Source: Batkoa obscura (lineage: Eukaryota; Entomophthoromycota; Entomophthoromycetes; Entomophthorales; Batkoaceae). From it: a stretch of 38,673 bases of DNA. Made by a program: the position numbers and the translations under genes. The notes under the pieces are model-generated. The model was not told where the DNA came from and made no database searches. It was given only the letters and a program-made list of their open reading frames with translations. Each line of letters opens with the position of its first letter. The first letter of the stretch is position 1. The stretch is from NCBI GenBank assembly GCA_030770535.1, contig JASVEC010000164.1, positions 1 to 38,673 on the forward strand, given 5' to 3'. Positions 21,710 to 31,084 of this stretch are shown here, one piece after another.

Positions 21710-22972
21710 TTAAGCAAACTCAATTTTACTATTTCCATTGAAGGTGGCAGCTCTAGCGGACCCAGCAGTTGGAGGAGGATGGGATTCATCACCAAGATGA
21801 CCAGTCTTAAAATTTCTTCTATCCTTGTCAAGGTGAGGGACTACGTCTTTATTTTTACTAACGACCTCAGTGTTTCCGTTAAAAGTTTCAATAACAAATC
21901 TTCCTTTGAAAGTAGCTGGGAGGGAGATAAAAGTGTTTCCATTGACAGTAGCTGAGTCATAGTTGATTTCATGATGGGGGCGATTAGCTTCATGAGACTC
22001 ATCATGAAGTACTTTTATACTAGTGTTTCCATTCACGGCCTTTGCATGTACTTTATTGGAATTCTTGGCTGTTAAATCAACGTTACCATCAACAGTAGCA
22101 CCAACTACATGATCAGCTTTAATATTAGTGGTAGTGACATGGCCATGAGTGGCAAATAAAGCTACACTTTGACCGGTGGTACCTTCAACATGAAGGTTAC
22201 CAGAAACGGTACCAAGGTTGATTTGATTAACAATCAAGTCTTTGATTTTAATATCACCGCAAACCAATTTAAGTTCTAACTTTTGTAAAGTTAATTTGCC
22301 TTTAAAATCAGTTTCTATATCGCCGACTGGTAAATGAGACCAAAATTTTTCAAGGTGATCCAAGTCATTAGGAAGATAAATTAAAATATTAGCCTTAATA
22401 CATTCCCCATTATTGTGGAATACTCTTGGCCCACGAATACTGAAATCATAAGAATCTTTATTAATATGGAAACCTACATGAACATCATCGGCTACTTTAA
22501 CATTACTGATAAAGATTTCAGGTTCTATTTTAATGTTTGGTGAATCGTGACGTGCAAATTTTACAGTACTGAATTTGACGCTTCCAATCATGCCAACTCC
22601 AAAGGAGGTATGCTCTTTGGCGTTGAATTCAAAGGTTTCCTCTATTTTGTATGGAATGGTAGGATTGCAAACTGGTCTGGGTCCATGGCCATGACCTGGA
22701 CCATGACCCGGTCCGTGTTCATGACCAGGGTGATAATAGGGTTTCATTTCACTATTTGCGTGCTGAAATGGGCAGTTGAATTGAACAGTTGAAGCTAATT
22801 GATAAAAACCAAAGACTAATAAAGAATAAATAATAAGTTTAGTCAACACTCTTAATACACTGCACTTTCTTTTTTTGGGTTCTTCTGGTAAAGGCTCAGT
22901 ATTGTTACCCTCTTCGCATAATAATGCTTCTTTTTCGTTATGTACTGGATAATACGCTTTTGTATCACTCAT
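21710..22972 (-). CDS. Type II membrane protein with DUF4097-like repeat domain
   Basis: A single-exon 420-residue protein. A cytosolic N-tail of about 40 residues with a basic KKRK stop precedes one transmembrane helix (about 43-61, VLTKLIIYSLLVFGFYQLA). A His/Gly/Pro-rich stalk (about residues 79-100, HGPGHGPGHGHGP) follows. The outer part has short beta-strand-like repeats: GDIKIKDL, VSGNLHVEG, VDGNVDL, VNGNTSI, VNGNTFISL, FNGNTEVVS and finally FNGNSKIEFA. Repeated (V/F)xGNxxI units are the hallmark of DUF4097-type putative adhesin beta-solenoids. Family proteins of this layout in fungi are uncharacterised, so function is unknown. The His cluster could bind metal; inference. The start MSDTKAYYPV follows an upstream TATA-like box. 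Confidence 0.88.
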   Translation of the reverse strand: MSDTKAYYPVHNEKEALLCEEGNNTEPLPEEPKKRKCSVLRVLTKLIIYSLLVFGFYQLASTVQFNCPFQHANSEMKPYYHPGHEHGPGHGPGHGHGPRPVCNPTIPYKIEETFEFNAKEHTSFGVGMIGSVKFSTVKFARHDSPNIKIEPEIFISNVKVADDVHVGFHINKDSYDFSIRGPRVFHNNGECIKANILIYLPNDLDHLEKFWSHLPVGDIETDFKGKLTLQKLELKLVCGDIKIKDLIVNQINLGTVSGNLHVEGTTGQSVALFATHGHVTTTNIKADHVVGATVDGNVDLTAKNSNKVHAKAVNGNTSIKVLHDESHEANRPHHEINYDSATVNGNTFISLPATFKGRFVIETFNGNTEVVSKNKDVVPHLDKDRRNFKTGHLGDESHPPPTAGSARAATFNGNSKIEFA

Positions 22973-23055
22973 TTTATTTCTTAAAGAGAAAACAGTGGTT
23001 TAGGTTTTTTTAGTATTTATGATGTCTTTTTTGAATTATGCTTGGAAAAGTTTGG

Positions 23056-23064
23056 TTTTTATAA
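23056..23064 (-). promoter_or_regulatory. TATA-like box of the DUF4097-like gene
   Basis: Minus strand TTATAAAAA, about 85 bases upstream of the start codon at 22972. Plausible core promoter; weak evidence in A+T-rich DNA. Confidence 0.3.
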
Positions 23065-23347
23065 TTTGCTTGGCATTGCCTTTTAAATCTAGTGATCTCA
23101 AACTTTGGTTTAAATTCAAAGGTCCAATCACTTAAACTGCTTTTTTTTAAAATTTTAATTGTTTGGTTCGAATTTACTAGTTACTGCTTAGTTATTTATT
23201 AATTCGGGCTAATATTATTCAATTGCCCTTGATATTATACATACAACAATATTAAAAATACTTTTGATATTCTCAAGTTATGAATGAACAGAGAGTTACG
23301 GATTAGCATTGAATTTAAATGAGGGTATATTTAAATAACTTGAGAGC

Positions 23348-23451
23348 ATATGAGGATGTTTTTTCTGGTTTCATTACTTTTTCCATCTTTTAGACGCTAT
23401 TTGAGTGGAAAAATTGGTAGTAAAATTCTTAAAAAAAATACATCCCCATAT
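23348..23451 (-). mobile_element. Foldback MITE
   Basis: Reverse copy with good ends (ATATGAGGATGTTTTTTC ... TACATCCCCATAT), a TTAGACGCTATTTGAGTGG centre and TA on both sides. Confidence 0.86.
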
Positions 23452-23554
23452 TTTAAAACTCTAAGGTACCAAGAATATTAGCCCAAATCGAGGTGACTGT
23501 TAGAAAATAAATAAAAACAGGAAATTAATAACTCATTACTGGTTCTATTTAAAC

Positions 23555-23670
23555 ATGGGTTGGGCATTTAATTTTGTGTCTTTTGAGTTTAACCATCGTA
23601 ATTTTTTCTATTTTTATAATAACAAATATGAAATTAAATATCTCAATTCATGTTTAAATTAAACAATTAA
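23555..23670. repeat. Possible dispersed repeat, copy B
   Basis: Partner of 3945-4060. Shared blocks are TGGGCATTT, AATTTTTTCTATTTTT, AACAAATA and TCTCAATTC. Uncertain because both copies are A+T-rich. Confidence 0.3.
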
Positions 23671-24261
23671 CAAGGTTTTTATAAAAAACGGGTTTAGTCA
23701 TTCAAACTTTGTTCAATAGTCGTAATATAGTAAATTTACTAACAATCCTTAATGAGGGTAAACAAATGTCTGAAAAAAATTAAATTTTTTGATTAGATCT
23801 TCATAGTAAAAAATGGCTAATAGGTTTTTAGGAACCCTAGGACTAACTTTGATACTAATGTCACTATTACTGTTTCTATTATTATTTTATGAAGTGTAAT
23901 AGTGCATCTTTGAGTATAAGATAAGCTTACTACTGCTTTAACTATTTTCTTCCACTTAAAAACATATTTATGGTATTTTTGAAATTGAAATTGGGAATTT
24001 TTTCGATTGAAACTTGCTTTACATAAGATTTGATTATTTTACTAAGTTTGTATTAAAAAATTAAACATTTATATTTATCCTTGGTATAATCGCATTTATT
24101 TTTAAAAAAGATCAGTTAGAATTGCTGTTATTAGTGTAAGTGTTTAGATTAACTGCTCCCGTAGCTCTTTTTAGATGACAGCCACACCCTAACATCTTAT
24201 ATACAGCCAAATCTATTTATTAAACTATGTAATAGCTATATTAAGTAATCATTAAGAAAGA

Positions 24262-24358
24262 AATGGGGCTGTTTTTTTTAGTTTCATTATTTTTCCATTT
24301 TTTAAGCGCTATTTATGTGGAAAAATTGTCAGTAAAATACAAAAATACATCCCCATAT
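24262..24358 (-). mobile_element. Foldback MITE, left arm of an inverted pair
   Basis: Reverse copy: AATGGGGCTGTTTTTTTTAG, AAGCGCTATTTATGTGGAAA, TACATCCCCATA. Its inner half is the reverse complement of the copy at 24406-24519, including private variants ATTTATGTGG, GTTTTTTTTAG and TGGGGCTG. Confidence 0.87.
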
Positions 24359-24405
24359 GGATTTTAGTGAAATGGTTTGTGCAATATATTAATTTTTAAA
24401 TTAGC

Positions 24406-24519
24406 ATTTGGGAATGTATTTTTGTATTTAAGAATTTAAGAATTTTACTGACAATTTTTCCACATAAATAGCGCTTAAAAAATGGAAAAATAATGAAACT
24501 AAAAAAAACAGCCCCATAT
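24406..24519 (+). mobile_element. Foldback MITE, right arm of an inverted pair
   Basis: Forward copy of about 114 bp. Its 5' part has a 10-bp internal duplication (TTTAAGAATTTAAGAATTTT). From ACTGACAATTTTTCCACATA to the CAGCCCCATA end it is essentially the mirror image of the neighbour at 24262-24358, only 47 bp away. Confidence 0.87.
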
Positions 24520-24713
24520 GCTAAGTTTAAACTTATTAAAAAAGACTATGATAAGTATACTCATTAAATATATCGAAGTAACTAACGTAAGTCTTAGCTG
24601 AAAAATACACTTGGATTTAAAATAAATACAGCTAAACCACTTTAAATTGTTATAATTAATTGAACTATAATATTTGAGTTTGCTATCCATAAGGTAACTA
24701 TATATTAAGGGGC

Positions 24714-24820
24714 CATATGGCGATACATTTTTGTGTTTAAAAATTTATTAACAATTTTTCTGCTCAAATAATACTTAAAAGATGGAAAAAACGATGAAGC
24801 CAAAAAAAACAGCCTTATAT
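24714..24820 (+). mobile_element. Foldback MITE inserted in the upstream flank of a relic gene
   Basis: Forward copy TGGCGATACATTTTTGTG ... CAGCCTTA bounded by TA. The flank reads GGGGCCATA before it and TATTTTTAAA after it. Two paralogous flanks (29459-29475 and 31290-31304) show the uninterrupted site, with a single TA. Confidence 0.88.
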
Positions 24821-24867
24821 TTTTAAAATCATATAAGATAAAAATCATCTAATGTTATTAACTGAAA

Positions 24868-25432
24868 ACGAACTTTAATACTGTTGCTTCTCCTTTTTCA
24901 TTTTGATTATCTTTTATTGCTCTAGAATTTCCTTTTAATTACATGTACTGAGGGTATTAATGATAAAATCATCAGTAACTTTAAAGGATTGTTACATACA
25001 TGTAATGCCTAACTGATTGCCGATGATTGCCAACTTGAATGAAAAATGTTTCGAGATAGAAATAAAAAAGATATAGCTGACATTATTGAGTACTATAATA
25101 ACTCATACTATGGCCTTTCTTTTAAGGCCCGATACCCAAATAAATAATTTAATAGTGAGCAGGTGCTAGTTTTCAGTAGTTTTAAGGAGACACTAGACGA
25201 ATTGGCCCTATCAGTTAAAATAGCGAGGACGATAGCGTCAGAAACAAAAGCGCCAATGATAAAGGCGATATTTCAAATTGACTTATTGCTATTACAACCA
25301 ACTTTGAACAGATTTAAGGAGTGCAAAACAAAGTTGAATTTGAAAAGTCTCAAGGCGGAATCAATAAAGTATCTGGAGAGTTCGCGAAAGGAAATAGAGA
25401 AATTTATTGTAGATCATATCCTAGATATTTGA
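24868..25432 (+). pseudogene. Small secreted protein family, relic with lost start codon
   Basis: Aligned with the intact gene at 29532, the start ATG is ACG here (24868-24870). The body keeps the family blocks GINDKIISNFKGLLH, IADDCQLE, EYYNNSYYGL, SSFKETLDEL and FKECKTKLN, but several in-frame stops interrupt repeat 1. The last 89 codons (25163-25432) stay open through repeat 2 and end at a stop close to the family end. C55 and C142 equivalents are kept, and the C77 equivalent is Tyr. A MITE sits about 50 bp upstream. Confidence 0.8.
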
Positions 25433-26259
25433 ATATATCTAAAAAAAATCCACTTCAAGTCTCTTTTTAACCACTTGGACTAATAATGTACTCTACAGCC
25501 AGTCTAAAGAGATTTATTTAGGAATTTCATTCATTTTCATTTAAACAATTTAAATTTAAATACAATTAAGCTTAAACAAAACAACCACATTGTTCTTTGA
25601 ATCAACCTAGCATTATATATGCAATAAATTTCTATTTCTATGAAATGCTTAGTAGTTAGTTTAAAATTTAAAATTTTAATTCTTTGTTAAAACGTAAGCT
25701 AATGCCATAAATCCAATAATTATAGTCAAATCAATTTATGCTAGATTTCGTATAAAATATAATCTTAAACAAGAATAAGTATATTAGTAAAATCTATATA
25801 AATGATGTATATTTTTATAATATTTTTCATATTTATTGTTTTAGTTATCATAAACTTTTGTTGATTTTCATATATAAATCACGTAAGCTGATTAAAATTT
25901 TAGTACTATTAGAAACTTAATAGTGTTTTCATTATGTCAATTTCCAGTGCATATACATCATATACAATATTACAAAATATCAGACCATCAATTTTTATGA
26001 TTCTTCATTATAAAACAATAAAATGATAAATTGTAAAAATAAATGATATGCTATTCAAATATTTAAATTATTTTGTAATACTGTAACTCTTTATTTGATT
26101 TAGTATGATTTTTTTGATTGTAAATTTTTTATTTATTTAACAAAGCTACATTCGAAAATTATAATCGTAAGATATACAAAAGTAGTTAAAGGATCCTTTT
26201 TCAAAACTAGATCCTATAATTCAAACAAATAGAGTTAGATCTAATTCAAATCAGTATAA
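25433..26259. other. Gene-free spacer within the array
   Basis: A+T-rich spacer between the first two relics of the array. I see no MITE, ORF or RNA feature here. Confidence 0.6.
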
Positions 26260-26797
26260 CTACTTCAAGTTCGATATTTTATTTTGCTGGTTAAAGGGTC
26301 TTTACTTATCAAAGAAGCTCCATTGGTGATAAAATTCTTAATATCGTCGAAGTATTTTTATTTGTCCAGGATGGCCAAAAAATTGCTGGTAACTGCCAGC
26401 CTAAACAAAGTATTTCACAAGTTCAGAGTATATATGAATTTAATTCCATCTTTGATGCCTACGGGGAATCTCACCTCAATCTTTTATATCAAAATCCAGT
26501 CAGAATCAACGAATTTGATACTTAATGACGTTAAATCATAGAGGTAATCAAATTGGCCCAAGATCAATTTGCTATTCATAGAGAAAGAATAAAAAAATAG
26601 CCTTTAAAAGTGAATCTATTGGTACCGAAATGAGTCTCGGTCAAATATTCAAAGGGTGTGTATCTTCCAAAGAATATCATGTAATCTGTGTTCAGCTTGT
26701 AGATATATCCAAATGTTCTTGGGATAGAGGTAAACTCAATATAAGAAAATTACGCTCTAAATTTGATATAACCAAAAAGAAGCTTTTGATATTATAA
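26260..26797 (+). pseudogene. Small secreted protein family, most diverged relic
   Basis: Repeat 1 is readable as IGDKILNIVEVFLFVQDGQK then IAGNCQPKQSISQVQ and HLNLLYQN, ending at two stops near 26523. Repeat 2 is readable from about 26630 as SLGQIFKGCVSSKEYH and LRSKFDITKKKLL to the stop at 26797. No start codon or signal peptide can be placed, and the linker carries stops. The C55 and C142 equivalents are kept, and the C77 position is Tyr (DAYGES). A two-exon gene is less likely, because I find no convincing splice sites across the linker. Confidence 0.7.
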
Positions 26798-27181
26798 AAA
26801 GGTCTGAAAGTATTGATTTTTAATTACTTGTGTTTAAAATGACTTATGAAGTTGCTCTAAAGATCATTTAAAGTGTCTTTCAAGTTAATTAAACAATATT
26901 ATATAGTTAGTTTCAATTGTAATATTATGACTTTAGATACATAAATATTTATATTGATTTAAGGTTAGATAGCGTAGTCTGAGGTAATTTCATTTAATTA
27001 ATAGTAAAAATTTCATTTATTTGTAAGACTTTTTACTAAGGTAAAAATTCAAAAAATAATAAGTATAGCCATTGAAACTTATGCTGATAGTACATTTGTA
27101 TATATATTTCAGTGTTTAGATGTGTAATTTAAGTTAAACTTACATTGCTTTCATATATAAGTTAGGTAATTTGAGTTAAAC

Positions 27182-27443
27182 AAATGGAGATGTTTTTTAT
27201 TAACTGTCTTGCTATTTTTTTAAATTAGAAATTAATTAGCCATTATATTGTTTAAGTTTCGATATGTGCTAAATAACTGTTCATTTTAATAGAAATTAAA
27301 TTAATAGCCTTGAAATCACTAGATTGAACAAGCAACTATAAATTCATCACTTGTCAGCACAAACTTGAACTTAAGCATCTGCCTTAATTAATTAATTTTT
27401 GAAAAAATAGTAAAAAAGGGTAAAATAAAAAACATTCCCAAAT
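27182..27443. mobile_element. Longer inverted-repeat element related to the MITE
   Basis: The left end AAATGGAGATGTTTTTTATT and right end AATAAAAAACATTCCCAAAT are inverted copies. The inverted repeat continues imperfectly for about 40 bp (CTATTTTTTTAAA against the complement of GAAAAAATAG). The ends resemble those of the 105-bp MITE, but the ~180-bp interior lacks its GGAAAAA and AGCGCT core. It could be a different subfamily or a parent-type deletion derivative. Confidence 0.5.
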
Positions 27444-27505
27444 ACCAAACAAACTTTAATGGTATTTCTATCTTAATAAAACTCATAGCTTTAATTCTTT
27501 AAACT

Positions 27506-27599
27506 GTATAATGTGTTTTTGAATTTATTAAGAATTTTTCTGCTCAAATAGCACTTAAAAGATGAGAAAAGTGATAAAGCCAAAAAAATACCTCTGTAC
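27506..27599 (+). mobile_element. Foldback MITE, degraded left end
   Basis: Forward copy lacking a clear GGGGATGT start. It reads GTGTTTTTGAATTTATTAAG, TCTGCTCAAATAGCACTTAA, GATGAGAAAAGTGATAAAGC and ATACCTCTGTA. Confidence 0.75.
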
Positions 27600-27676
27600 A
27601 TATTATATTAAATGTCATTATTTTTTGTTTTTATAATAACTTAGCGTATCAATTAAAGTATACTACATAAAGTATA

Positions 27677-27778
27677 ATATGGGGTGTATTTTTTGGTTTC
27701 ATTACTTTTTACATTTTTTAATCGCTACCTGAGCAGAAAAATTCTTAATAAAATTAAACAAAAAATACATCCTTATAT
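27677..27778 (-). mobile_element. Foldback MITE
   Basis: Reverse copy ATATGGGGTGTATTTTTTGG, AATCGCTACCTGAGCAGAAA, TACATCCTTATAT, with TA on both sides. Confidence 0.83.
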
Positions 27779-28014
27779 AGTGTAATTTTAGTTAATATCG
27801 TTTGAGTTGTTATAATAAAATTAAAAGCTGCAAACCATTTTATCAGAGAATGTAAAGCAGATAGAATTAAAATTGATTCAAGTAATTATAGTAAGTAGAG
27901 TATGCGTTTTAAGTTTCCTGTAAGTGGGGTAATCATATATTGAGGAGTAATATTTGTAGAAAAATACATAGCAAAAATTTACTACTTTAAGATGTTTAAC
28001 TATATCAATCAAAG

Positions 28015-28600
28015 ATGAAGTTTAATACTTTTATTTGGCTTTTATTACTGAAGCATCCAGATCTAAATATCATGGTTTAAGAACTATTGGTGATGAAGTT
28101 ATCGAAAGTTTTAAGAGATTATTGTATATCCATGATGATCAATTAACTGCTGGTAACTGTTAAATTGAATAAAAGAATGTACAAGCTGGAAAAAGAGAGG
28201 AATTCGATATTATCTTTCGAGCTTGTGATCAGACTTTTAATGATCTTTTAAATCTAAATCAACTTAATATAAATGAATTTAATATTAAGCTACAGAAAAC
28301 TCAATGCAGAATTAAAATAGCTCGAGCAATTCACTGCTGCCAATGGAGCTACCAATGGATATAAGAATATGATAAATAATGGAGGAAATAACAATAGTAA
28401 TATCGGAAACGGGTATGCTGCCAGCAAACTCAACTTAGAATAAAGTTGAAAAGACTGCAAATCTTGCGTTGGTTGTAATGGATTCCTCACTAGAGCCTTC
28501 AGAATATTTAGATTGAAGTTAAATTATTACTCTCATAGAGAACAACGATTAACCATTGAGGTTGTATATATCTTAAGAATTAAAAATGTTAGGTGTGACC
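28015..28600 (+). pseudogene. Small secreted protein family, relic with low-complexity linker
   Basis: The ATG at 28015 opens a signal-like MKFNTFIWLLLLKH, after which the frame shifts. Then HHGLR-, TIGDEVIESFKRLLYIHDDQ, TAGNC and RACDQTFNDLLNLNQ match repeat 1 of the intact protein, with stops after the first cysteine. An Asn/Gly-rich linker (NNGGNNNSNIGNGY) not seen in the other members precedes a broken repeat 2 (LNLE, then KDCKS). All three family cysteines have counterparts. Clearly a pseudogene; the exact 3' limit is uncertain. Confidence 0.75.
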
Positions 28601-29476
28601 TTAAACTTGTTCCTTCCTTAGCTACTTGTACGAAAGAAGCTATAAAAAGCTATTCTAAATATCGTTAAATTATTTTTCAATATAACTTTTCAGAATAGAT
28701 CCAAAGAAAGTAAATTTCACTAAATATTTGATGATTTTACGTGCAAATAAGAATATTAATATAATATTTAATTAATATAGCTTAATTTAACATAAAGTTC
28801 TCAAAGGCGATAGTTCTATCCATCCTTACCATATTTCATCAATAATAAAACTCTAAAGCAATCGACACAGATATAAAAATCAATGCTAATATGCATGTTT
28901 TCTAAAAAATTTGTAATTGTTAAATGTTTAAATTAAGCTAATTATTTTCAGTATATAAAGCTATTTTTTTTGGTTTCATACTTTTTCCATTTTTTGAGCG
29001 TTATTTAGGCGGAAAAATTGTTAGTAAAATTGCTAAGCAAAAATATATTCCCACTTATTGTATATTTATAATAAATATTACAAGCAATAAAAACCAGTTA
29101 TAATTTTAAAAAAATAAAAGAAAAATAAGAACCTGTTTTTTTCCACTCATTTCCTTAAATATCTTCAATAAAGGCAAGCTGTGCATACGCTATAATATTG
29201 AGTCTATATTATTTGTGTAATATTATTTATTCGCTATTTTTATTCAACTAGGTGGTCATATTATGCAAATATATTTGTTAAGCTTAGAATATAAAAAATA
29301 CAAGTATACTCGCGGAATATGCCCAAGTAGATAAAGTGCTCCTTATTGGAAGTGGATTTCCTCAGTTAAAATAAATAAAGCTAACCTAAAATTAAATCAA
29401 CCCAATTAATTCAAGTATTATTTTTAGTTTGCCGTCCACGGAATAATTATGTATTAAGGGGTCATATTTTTTAAAG
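28601..29476. other. Upstream flank of the intact secreted protein gene
   Basis: A+T-rich spacer with one MITE (28952-29056). From about 29188 it is homologous to the flank of the next unit (30862-31345), so that stretch is part of the duplicated unit and may carry its promoter. Confidence 0.65.
28952..29056 (-). mobile_element. Foldback MITE
   Basis: Reverse copy: TATATAAAGCTATTTTTTTTGG, TTTTGAGCGTTATTTAGGCGG, ATTGTTAGTAAAATTGC, then TATATTCCCA. The outer ends are worn. Confidence 0.78.
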
Positions 29477-29484
29477 TATATAAG
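29477..29484 (+). promoter_or_regulatory. TATA-like box of the intact secreted protein gene
   Basis: TATATAAG, 48 bases before the ATG at 29532. The paralogous flanks read CATATAAG (24829 region) and CATGTAAG (31304 region), so the T is changed to C in both relics I could align. This fits a functional box kept only in front of the intact copy. Confidence 0.5.
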
Positions 29485-29531
29485 ACAAAATTGTATCGAT
29501 TAAAGACATCATTGAACTTCACCAAACAAAA

Positions 29532-30101
29532 ATGAAATTTAGTACTACTACTTTTACTTCTTTAATTTGCTTGACTTCCTCTGCTGCAGCATTTTCTTTT
29601 AATCACCATAGCTTAAGAGGTATTAGTGACGAAATCATTGGTGGCTTTAAGGGATTATTGCATATCCGTGATGTCCAGCCAATTGCCAATGATTGCCAAT
29701 TTGAGCAAAAAATGTCCCAAGTTAAAAATAAAGAAGATTTTATTAACACTATTAAGTACTGCGACAACTCTTACTATGATCTTTTGTATGAGGGTAAATA
29801 CTCAAGTAAGGAACTTAATAGTGAACGGGAACAACTTTTCAATAAATTTAAGGTAGCCTTAGAGAAACTTGATCCTAATCGAAAGAACAATGAAATTACT
29901 TTTGAAGATGGGCCTATTAATTACGTATTAGACCTTAATAAAAGATATAAAGAATGTAAATCTCCCACTGATTATCGTGGACTCTACAATGAAGTCAAAG
30001 ATACATATGTTCGCCTTAGAGAAAATCGTTATGTTGATCAGAGCCGATTACAAGTTGAATACGCAGACATCAAAAACAAATTTTCTAGTGTTCTAAATTA
30101 G
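29532..30101 (+). CDS. Small secreted protein, two-repeat, intact member of a decaying family
   Basis: A single-exon 189-residue protein. The signal peptide MKFSTTTFTSLICLTSSAAA is cut near residue 20. The mature part is polar and helix-prone with three cysteines (C55, C77, C142), no N-glycosylation sequon and no membrane segment. It contains an internal duplication: residues 57-110 and 135-188 align over 54 positions without a gap. There are 10 identities (including D, Y, L, L, E and a closing NKF..xL), and the hydrophobic positions are well matched. An acidic linker (EITFEDGPIN) joins them. The upstream TATATAAG and the open frame mark it as probably functional, unlike its relics in this window. 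I recognise no family. A secreted effector-like or extracellular role is inferred only from signal, size and rapid duplication. Confidence 0.88.
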   Translation: MKFSTTTFTSLICLTSSAAAFSFNHHSLRGISDEIIGGFKGLLHIRDVQPIANDCQFEQKMSQVKNKEDFINTIKYCDNSYYDLLYEGKYSSKELNSEREQLFNKFKVALEKLDPNRKNNEITFEDGPINYVLDLNKRYKECKSPTDYRGLYNEVKDTYVRLRENRYVDQSRLQVEYADIKNKFSSVLN

Positions 30102-30448
30102 ACTTTTAATATTGGGTTTTAACTGCTCGCCTTTAAAATAGCTTATAAAGATACTTTAAGGATTATTTAGTTTATTCCTAAATTATTATAATAAATATAG
30201 TTACAACTTTATTATATGTCCAATAGTTTATTTACGCTTTTACTTTGCAGCTTTAATTATATAAATGTACTTTTGATATTCAGACAAACAATATAGCTTA
30301 ACTTTGGATAATGTATTCAATGGTAAGTTTTGTGTATTTGCCCTCTTCTTTTATTAAAAAATAAATCTTTGGATAGCAATAAGTATAAATGTAGAAGTTC
30401 ATGTTAATAATTATATTATTTATACTTGATATCTAATGTTTGTTTACT

Positions 30449-30554
30449 AAATGGGGATGTATTTTTGTATTTAAGAATTTTACTAACAATTTTTTCACTC
30501 AGGTAGTGCTTAAAAGATGGAAAAAGTAATAAAGTTAAAAAAACATTCCCAAAT
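30449..30554 (+). mobile_element. Foldback MITE
   Basis: Forward copy AAATGGGGATGTATTTTTGT, TTCACTCAGGTAGTGCTTAA, GATGGAAAAAGTAATAAAG, AACATTCCCAAAT. Confidence 0.85.
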
Positions 30555-30763
30555 AGTACATACATTTTGAGTTAAAACACTTACTGTTTCTTATAACAAC
30601 TTAGGCTATATTAATTACAATACATCTATATTTAATATAATAGCAGTATTTTAATTGATATTGATTGATCTACTATAAAGAATCAAAACACAAAAGTCGT
30701 TTTACCAGTGAGTGTAGGCCAAATATAACTAAACCATTCCTGCTAACTACAATCAATTAAACT

Positions 30764-30862
30764 ACATGGAAATGTTTTTTTAGTTTCATCGCTTTTTCAT
30801 TTTTAAAGTTCTATTGAATGAAAAAGGCAGTAAATCTTTGAACGAAAAAGGCATCTTTATGT
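30764..30862 (-). mobile_element. Foldback MITE, degraded
   Basis: Reverse copy with weak ends: ACATGGAAATGTTTTTTTAG, TTCATCGCTTTTTCATTTTTA, TGAATGAAAAAGGCAGTAAA, GGCATCTTTATG. The core AGCGCT is lost. It interrupts a duplicated family flank. Confidence 0.68.
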
Positions 30863-31084
30863 GCTATAATATTGAGTTTAAATTACTATAAAATCTTATC
30901 TGTTTATGTTTTTCGACTTAATTCATTATAATTTTAACTACTTGAATTATAAAATTTTTTATCAAAACATACTTTTTGTTTAGTTATATTATATTGGACG
31001 ATTGTATTTATCAAATTTAGACTTAAATAAAAAAGATGTACTCATAGAACATACTCAAGTAGATAAAATACCTTTTGTCAGAAG

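Larger units (their letters stand above)
23065..24539. other. Gene-free spacer rich in MITEs
   Basis: Spacer upstream of the DUF4097-like gene, leading into the secreted-protein array. It holds MITE copies at 23348-23451, 24262-24358 and 24406-24519, and the possible dispersed repeat at 23555-23670. No gene is seen. Confidence 0.65.
26798..28014. other. Gene-free spacer with MITEs
   Basis: Holds a longer MITE relative (27182-27443) and two normal MITEs (27506-27599 and 27677-27778). From about 27830 it resembles the upstream flank shared by the family units (e.g. GTAATCATATATTGAGGAG near 27930). No gene is seen. Confidence 0.6.

Noticed and set aside
26284-26541. Plus-strand ORF of 85 codons
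   Set aside because: Out of frame with the family relic in the same place, whose repeat signatures read in another frame.
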